From Planctomyces sp. SH-PL62 (GTDB taxonomy: Bacteria; Planctomycetota; Planctomycetia; Isosphaerales; Isosphaeraceae), in NCBI RefSeq assembly GCF_001610895.1, contig NZ_CP011273.1:2852001-2916000 (forward strand): 64,000 nt of DNA, in the 5' to 3' direction. The notes beneath the pieces were generated by a model. That model searched no databases and had not been told where the DNA came from. It was given only the letters and a program-made list of their open reading frames with translations. Positions within the stretch are counted from its first letter, which is position 1. Every line of letters starts with the position of its first letter. Position numbers and translations under genes: made by a program. Positions 59,248 through 64,000 of this stretch are shown one piece after another.

Positions 59248-60588
59248 TCAGTCGACGCGGCCGGCCGCCGGGGAGTCGCGGTCCTGGAACTCGCGGGCGC
59301 GATCCTCGGAGATGGCGCGGAGGAGGCCGTTGTTAAGGCGGCGGAAGAGGGTCGAGCGGTACTCGGCGGGGACGTCGGTCTGGATCCATTCGCGGGCCTC
59401 GTCGCGCATGCGGCGGACGCCGAACGACTCGGCGATGGCGCCCATGGCGACGAACCGCTCGGCGTCGGACGCGTAGAGCGCCAGGCTGGCGCGGGCGTCC
59501 TCGAAGCGGCCGGTGGAGACCAGGCTGTCGACCAGGATGCCGGTGAGGACGCCGCGAAGCCCGCGCTGCTCGATCGAGGCGACGGCCTCGGCGGCGAGGT
59601 TGAAGCTGCGGGTGGCGTCGTCGTTGCGGCCCTTGCGGGCCTGGAACTCGGCGACCAGGACGAGGGCGCGGGCGCGGGCCTCGGCGTTGCGGATCCGGTT
59701 GGCGATCTCGGTGGCCCGCTCGTCCTGGCCGGACTCGCCGGCGGCGATGGCGAGCCGCTCCATCGCCCGGTTCTTCCAGATCGGCCGCTCGATCTTCTGG
59801 GCCAACTCGGCCCCTTCGACGAGGATCTCGTCGGCCTGGGCGGCGAAGGCGGCGAGCTCTTCCTCGGTGGCCTTGACCGTGCGTTCGCTCCGGGGCTGGG
59901 CGTATTCCATCGAGATCATCGCGCTGCCGGCGGCCATGTTTTCGATGGCGCGGTCGAGGTATTCGCTCCGGTAGGTCGGGTTGCGGATCCGTCCGGCCAT
60001 GTGGACCGCCCGCCGCCATTCGAGGCGGGCCAGGCGGATGGCGACGTCGGCCGGCATCCGCGCGGGGGTCTTGCCGTCGCCCGCCTCGCCGGGGAACAGG
60101 GAGATCTGGGGCTTGGCCTCTCGGATCACGGAGTCGGAGAGGAGGCCGGACACGGTGACGATCGAGATGACGAGCTGGTCGTGGATCAGCTCGTTCGGCT
60201 CGTCGGTCGCGGCCCGGGAGGCCGCCTCGACGGCCCGGTTGGCCAACGTGAGCTGATTGCTGAGGATGGCGCCCCGGGCGATCTGCAGGAGGATCCGGCC
60301 CCGCTCGCCGGGCTCGGTGATCAGCTTGGCGGTGTCGATCATCTCGGGCGTGATCCGCAGCCCCCCGCGGAGTCCCTCCGCGACCGGGGGGATCTCCTCC
60401 AGCGAGAGGAAGGGGTGGAGCGAGGGGTCGTCGGGGAACTCGACGTTCTGGCCCGGGCCCACCGGCGCGTTCTCGGGCCGCTGGACGGGCGGGGCTTCGT
60501 TCTGGGCCCTCGCGGGCTGGATGGCGCCCGACGCCAGAGTGGCGAGCAGGAGCGCCGGGTACCGGAACACCGGGTGTACGAGCCGCAT
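59248..60588 (-). CDS. Secreted helical-repeat (TPR-like) protein
   Basis: A 446-residue protein. A signal peptide (MRLVHPVFRYPALLLATLASGAIQPARAQ, about residues 1-29) is followed by a Pro-rich linker and then by paired amphipathic helices with TPR/SEL1-like spacing (ERGRILLQIARGAILSNQLTLANRAVEAA, KNRAMERLAIAAGESGQDERATEIANRI, ARALVLVAEFQARKGRNDDATRSFNLAAEAV). No catalytic motif; probably a periplasmic scaffold. The ATG at 60588 has GAGGA upstream. It follows the uronate-isomerase-like gene by 158 bp on the same strand. Confidence 0.8.
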   Translation of the reverse strand: MRLVHPVFRYPALLLATLASGAIQPARAQNEAPPVQRPENAPVGPGQNVEFPDDPSLHPFLSLEEIPPVAEGLRGGLRITPEMIDTAKLITEPGERGRILLQIARGAILSNQLTLANRAVEAASRAATDEPNELIHDQLVISIVTVSGLLSDSVIREAKPQISLFPGEAGDGKTPARMPADVAIRLARLEWRRAVHMAGRIRNPTYRSEYLDRAIENMAAGSAMISMEYAQPRSERTVKATEEELAAFAAQADEILVEGAELAQKIERPIWKNRAMERLAIAAGESGQDERATEIANRIRNAEARARALVLVAEFQARKGRNDDATRSFNLAAEAVASIEQRGLRGVLTGILVDSLVSTGRFEDARASLALYASDAERFVAMGAIAESFGVRRMRDEAREWIQTDVPAEYRSTLFRRLNNGLLRAISEDRAREFQDRDSPAAGRVD

Positions 60589-60746
60589 GGGGTCTATCCT
60601 CAAGTTCGATCGGCGAGGGGGCCGACGAAAGGGTCGTCTCGGGCGCCAGGATCGTCGCATGGATCGTCGACGTGCGGTCGGCGCGCGGCCGACAACCTCA
60701 AGGATGCCCTCCGTTCTCCGGCCGGTCAAATCGCCCGGAAGCGGCT

Positions 60747-62060
60747 TCAGGCCCTTGGGGCGAAGACGCGTCGTGGATTGTCGACGAGGACGAGTTTAGC
60801 GACCTCGATCGCCCGCTCAGACGACCAGCCCCGGCCGGCGATCCCCTCCTCGGCCAGGGTCTCGGCCAGGATCCGCCGGTACATGTTGAATTTCGGCAGG
60901 ATGAACTCCAGCTTGTAGGCGTCCGAGTAGTAGCCCAGGAGCTTCACCTTGGGGACCGCCTGGAGCCGGGCCTTGAGGTCGGCGGCGATGAACGTCGGCA
61001 CGTTCGAGTACCACCAATGGCCCATCGGCAGGACGTTCGGGAAGATCCAGGAGTAGGCCACCAGTTCGGCGCCGGCGTCGGGCGAGAGCGTGGAGACCGG
61101 GAACGTCACCCCGGCGAAGTGGTTGAACAGCTCGCGGTACTCGTGCAGGCTGACCCGGCGGTCGAAGAGGTCGCGGCCCCCGGCCACTCCCGCCGGGTAG
61201 ACGTTGCGGATCGGGCCGATCATGAGGTCGAAGGGGAGCCGGAACTCGGCGCAGCATTCGGCCAGCGTCCAGAAGACGGTGGCGCGGACCTCCTCGTGCT
61301 CGTCGGGGCGCAGCTCCAGGCCTTGCAGGGCCCGTCGGATCGGCGTGACGGCCCGCTTGAACGCGGCCTTCCGGGGGGCGAAATCGGGGGGGAGGCTGAT
61401 CGCGCAGGCCCGCGCCCCCCTGGCGACGAACCGTTCGAACAGCTTGACGATCGCCTCGCGGAGCCCGGCGGCGTCGCCGACGTCGATCCCGGTGGTCTTT
61501 TTCAGCCGGGCGACGGTCGTCGGCTCGTGGAGCTTCAGGACCAGGTCGTCGGTGCGGAGGCAGGGGACGTAGCGGTCCACGTCCCAGCCTTCGAGGGGGT
61601 CGTCGAACTCGTTGGTCAGGAAGACGGCCTCCAGGTTGCTGCGTTCCCAGACGCGACGGTCCCAGGCTTCGCCGTCCTCGCCATCGCGGAGGGCCGCGTC
61701 GTAGAGCCCGCCGATCGTCTCCGGGCCGAGGCGGTCGGGGGCGAAGCCGTGGAAGGTCCGGGCGATCTCGATCAGCCAGGAGTACTGGACGGTGTTGTCG
61801 AGCGTCGCGAGGTGGCGGGCCAGGTTCTCGGCCCGGACGCGGGGGGGGAGTTCCGGGGCGACGGCCTCGGCGGGCATGCCGGCGGAATGGGCCAGCTCGG
61901 TGTAATAATGGTATCCTAGGACCTCGTCGAGGTCGCGGGCCGCGGGCCGATGCGGGTTGATGTGCGAGTGCGGGTCGAAGATCGGCCAGCGGCTCATCTC
62001 CTCGAACAGCTCGCGGGCGGCGGGGTCGGCGGGTCGGGAGGAGTGGCTGTCGGCTGTCAT
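60747..62060 (-). CDS. Uronate-isomerase (UxaC)-family protein
   Basis: A 437-residue protein of the glucuronate isomerase branch of the amidohydrolase superfamily. The N-terminal metal motif is FDPHSHINPHRPAARDLDEVLGYHYY (H-x-H). Later family landmarks are LMIGPIRNVYPAG, MGHWWYSNVP and the C-terminal KLLGYYSDAYKLEFILPKFNMYRRIL, which matches the GWW...TDSR...FRRIL pattern of UxaC. True UxaC converts glucuronate and galacturonate to keto forms. This protein is divergent, so another sugar acid is possible. The ATG at 62060 has only a weak AGG upstream. Confidence 0.82.
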   Translation of the reverse strand: MTADSHSSRPADPAARELFEEMSRWPIFDPHSHINPHRPAARDLDEVLGYHYYTELAHSAGMPAEAVAPELPPRVRAENLARHLATLDNTVQYSWLIEIARTFHGFAPDRLGPETIGGLYDAALRDGEDGEAWDRRVWERSNLEAVFLTNEFDDPLEGWDVDRYVPCLRTDDLVLKLHEPTTVARLKKTTGIDVGDAAGLREAIVKLFERFVARGARACAISLPPDFAPRKAAFKRAVTPIRRALQGLELRPDEHEEVRATVFWTLAECCAEFRLPFDLMIGPIRNVYPAGVAGGRDLFDRRVSLHEYRELFNHFAGVTFPVSTLSPDAGAELVAYSWIFPNVLPMGHWWYSNVPTFIAADLKARLQAVPKVKLLGYYSDAYKLEFILPKFNMYRRILAETLAEEGIAGRGWSSERAIEVAKLVLVDNPRRVFAPRA

Positions 62061-62202
62061 GTCGGCCTGCTCGAATGATAGGGACGCCGGGGGGCGGGAC
62101 GAGCGGGCCCGAGGCCCGGCGTCGCCGTTTCGATTTCGTTTCCGGCGAGCGTAGCTCAGGCCGGACGGGGCGTGCAAGGGGCGGGAGAGGAGCCGGGTCT
62201 TC

Positions 62203-62937
62203 ATGAAGGTGGTCGTGACCGGAGGCGGGACGTCCGCGCCCATCGACGACGTGCGCGTGATCACGAACGTCTCGACGGGGAGGACGGCCGCCGCGATCAC
62301 CGAGGCCTGCCTCGACCGCGGCGACGAGGTCTGGCACCTCCACGCCCCGCTCGCCGAGCTCCCGCTGCTGCGGTCGGCCCGCTGCGACCTCGACGCCGAT
62401 CCGGACGCCGAACGGGAGCGGCTCGATCGGCTCCGGGACCGCTGGCGCGATCGCCGCGATCGGCTCCACCTCCGTCCCCTGGCCGCCGGCACGGTCGACG
62501 AGTACGCCGCGGCGCTCCGCGCGGTGCTGACGACCGAGGCGATCGACGTCGCCTTCCTCCCCATGGCCGTCTCGGACTACGAGCCCGTTCCCCGCCTCGG
62601 CAAGATCAGCTCCCAGTTCGACGACTTGGCGATCCCGCTGCGGCGGACGTCCAAGGTGATCCGGTCGGTCCGCGACTGGGCGCCGTCGGTCTTCCTGGTC
62701 GGCTTCAAGCTCCTCTCCGGCGAGCCCCTCCCGGAGCTGATCCGACGCGCGCAGGACGCCTGCCTGATCAACCGGGCCGACGTGACCGTCGCCAACGACC
62801 TGGAGCAAGTCCGGGCCGGCCGCCACACCCTCCACCTCGTCCGTCCCGGCCGTCCGGTCGAGACCCTGGAGCCCGGGCCCGATCTCGCCGCCCGCCTCGT
62901 CGACCGGATTCGGGAGTGGGCGGGGGCGGGGGTGTAA
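62203..62937 (+). CDS. coaB: Stand-alone phosphopantothenate-cysteine ligase (CoaB-like)
   Basis: A 244-residue protein matching the CoaB half of the bifunctional Dfp/CoaBC. TGGGTSAPIDDVRVITNVSTGR is the nucleotide-binding N-terminus, AVSDYEPVPRLGKISS carries the Asp/Lys region and FLVGFKLLSGEPL the Phe-x-Leu-Glu-like site, with ADVTVANDLEQV near the end. The flavin decarboxylase half (CoaC) is missing and must be encoded elsewhere. It catalyses the second step of CoA synthesis. GGGAGAGGAG precedes the ATG. It is divergent from the uronate-isomerase-like gene. Confidence 0.85.
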   Translation: MKVVVTGGGTSAPIDDVRVITNVSTGRTAAAITEACLDRGDEVWHLHAPLAELPLLRSARCDLDADPDAERERLDRLRDRWRDRRDRLHLRPLAAGTVDEYAAALRAVLTTEAIDVAFLPMAVSDYEPVPRLGKISSQFDDLAIPLRRTSKVIRSVRDWAPSVFLVGFKLLSGEPLPELIRRAQDACLINRADVTVANDLEQVRAGRHTLHLVRPGRPVETLEPGPDLAARLVDRIREWAGAGV

Positions 62938-63144
62938 CGAAGCGTCCCGACGGCCCCTATCTCGTGAGGGATCGACGCGTTGCAGCGATTTTTCGGGCGT
63001 CGCGGCGATCGCTCCGGATGCGACCTAGTGTCTCTCCAGGGAGTCTGGTCGTTTTGTGAGATCAAGAGGTCTGGCTCGGACCATCGTCCGGGAGGCGGTC
63101 GCGCCTCGGCCCCCTGATGTCGCTGATCGGGAAGGATAGGCCAT

Positions 63145-64000
63145 ATGTCGAGGCGATTCGGCTTCGAGCGCGAGCGGAACCTCAGTTCTTTCTCGGGGCC
63201 CCACCTCCGGGGCGGGGGAGGCGCGACGTTCCCGCCCGACCTGACCACCGGCCTGATCTGGGGGCGGGCGGCGGATGTGAAAGCTCCAGATGTGAAAGAG
63301 GATACGCCGTCCTGGCTGTGTCGGAGCGTCCTGTCGCGGACGATCCTCGAAAATTCCAAGGCGATCGTGTACGTGAAGGATCTGGAGGGGCGGTACGTCT
63401 TCATCAACCGCCAGTTCGAGGCGATGCTGGGGGTCAGCGCCCGGAATTTCCTGGGGAAGACGGACCACGATCTTTATGAACCGGAGACGGCGGAGGTCAT
63501 TCGGGCCAACGACTCCCGCGTCATGGAGTCTGGCGCGGCGATCGAGATCGAGGAAGTCATCCCGGTCCCGGACCCGGGGGGGCCTCGCGTCTACGTCTCG
63601 GTGAAGGAGCCGCTCTTCGACCACGACGGGCGGGCCTACGCCCTGTGCGGGATCTCGACCGACATCACCGAGCGGAAGCGGGCCGAGGAGGCGCTGCGGT
63701 TGGGGGAGGAGCGCTATCGCTCGCTCGTCGAGGCGACCGCGGCGATCGTCTGGAGCGCGCCGGAGTCGGGCGAGTTCGAGTCCGAACAGCCCGGATGGAG
63801 CGAGTTCACCGGCCAGACCTTCGAGGAGCTGCGGGGCCGGGGCTGGCTCCACGTCGTCCACCCCGACGACCGCGAGGAGACCCTGCGCGCCTGGTCGAAG
63901 GCCCTGCGGGAGCGCGACGTCTATCGGGTGGAGCATCGGATCCGCCGGCGCGACGGGGTCTACCGCGACATGTGCGTCCGCGGGGTCCCCATCCTCGCCC
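63145..64000 (+). CDS. PAS-domain sensor protein, 3' end beyond window
   Basis: The first 285 residues of a signalling protein, with no stop up to the window end. A stop at 63124-63126 and AAGGATAGG just before support the ATG at 63145. After a Gly-rich start, PAS 1 runs from about residue 55 (ILENSKAIVYVKDLEGRYVFINRQFEAMLG) to ALCGISTDITERKRAEE, and PAS 2 begins at about residue 190 (RYRSLVEATAAIVWSAPESG) with LHVVHPDDREETLRAW and EHRIRRRDGVYRDM. The domains face the cytoplasm; no membrane segment is visible. A histidine kinase or diguanylate cyclase output is expected downstream. Confidence 0.88.
   Translation, partial: MSRRFGFERERNLSSFSGPHLRGGGGATFPPDLTTGLIWGRAADVKAPDVKEDTPSWLCRSVLSRTILENSKAIVYVKDLEGRYVFINRQFEAMLGVSARNFLGKTDHDLYEPETAEVIRANDSRVMESGAAIEIEEVIPVPDPGGPRVYVSVKEPLFDHDGRAYALCGISTDITERKRAEEALRLGEERYRSLVEATAAIVWSAPESGEFESEQPGWSEFTGQTFEELRGRGWLHVVHPDDREETLRAWSKALRERDVYRVEHRIRRRDGVYRDMCVRGVPILA

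Overview
The window looks like a chromosome segment of a very GC-rich planctomycete, most likely of the Isosphaeraceae (Paludisphaera, Singulisphaera or Aquisphaera type). This is inferred from gene content, not from a marker gene. The signs are a DUF1559 prepilin-like protein, a giant surface protein with an LEPR-XLL-like N-terminus, Tat-exported Gfo/Idh and hydroxypyruvate-isomerase proteins, two BlaI/MecI regulators (one with an M56 peptidase), a PEP-CTERM protein and almost universal G/C in third codon positions. No rRNA, tRNA, CRISPR array, prophage or replication origin was recognised.

Layout. 0-8 kb: a partial gene, an EamA exporter, a deoxyhypusine-synthase-like enzyme, and a SugE/Gdx guanidinium exporter behind a hairpin array that fits a guanidine-II (mini-ykkC) riboswitch, then two glycosyltransferases and a Tat-exported Asp-box protein. 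8-16 kb: a 1,081-residue surface protein, a lipoprotein gene broken by frameshifts, aspartate aminotransferase and FabF. 16-25 kb: a long minus-strand series (Maf, GH127 arabinofuranosidase, a 1,169-residue sensor kinase, a beta-helix protein, a Gfo/Idh oxidoreductase) that suggests use of plant-type polysaccharides. 25-29 kb: a BlaI-M56 pair with a clear promoter/operator. 29-36 kb: housekeeping genes (M20 peptidase, SerS, MgtE, 2-hydroxyacid dehydrogenase, DUF1559). 36-43 kb: M48 peptidase, LEA-like lipoprotein, an orphan BlaI whose promoter/operator resembles the first one, a membrane protein, ferritin, a Uma2 nuclease and a divergent RsmH. 43-45 kb: an IS5-type transposase split into N- and C-terminal remnants with two intact genes (VOC, DUF1697) between them. 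45-53 kb: HEAT-repeat protein, thermonuclease, cysteine hydrolase, a sigma factor, an alpha/beta hydrolase, a CBS-domain membrane protein, and a DUF3618/DUF1469 pair. 53-64 kb: a frameshifted PEP-CTERM gene, YifB/ComM, hydroxypyruvate isomerase, a response regulator overlapping an RlmI-type methyltransferase, a secreted helical-repeat protein, a uronate-isomerase-like protein, a stand-alone CoaB and the start of a PAS sensor.

The most interesting signals are regulatory. They are the guanidine-II-like leader in front of SugE with a polyamine-type enzyme downstream, and the near-identical promoter/operator modules of two BlaI genes 13 kb apart. Two families of intergenic palindromic repeats and the split transposase with cargo come next.
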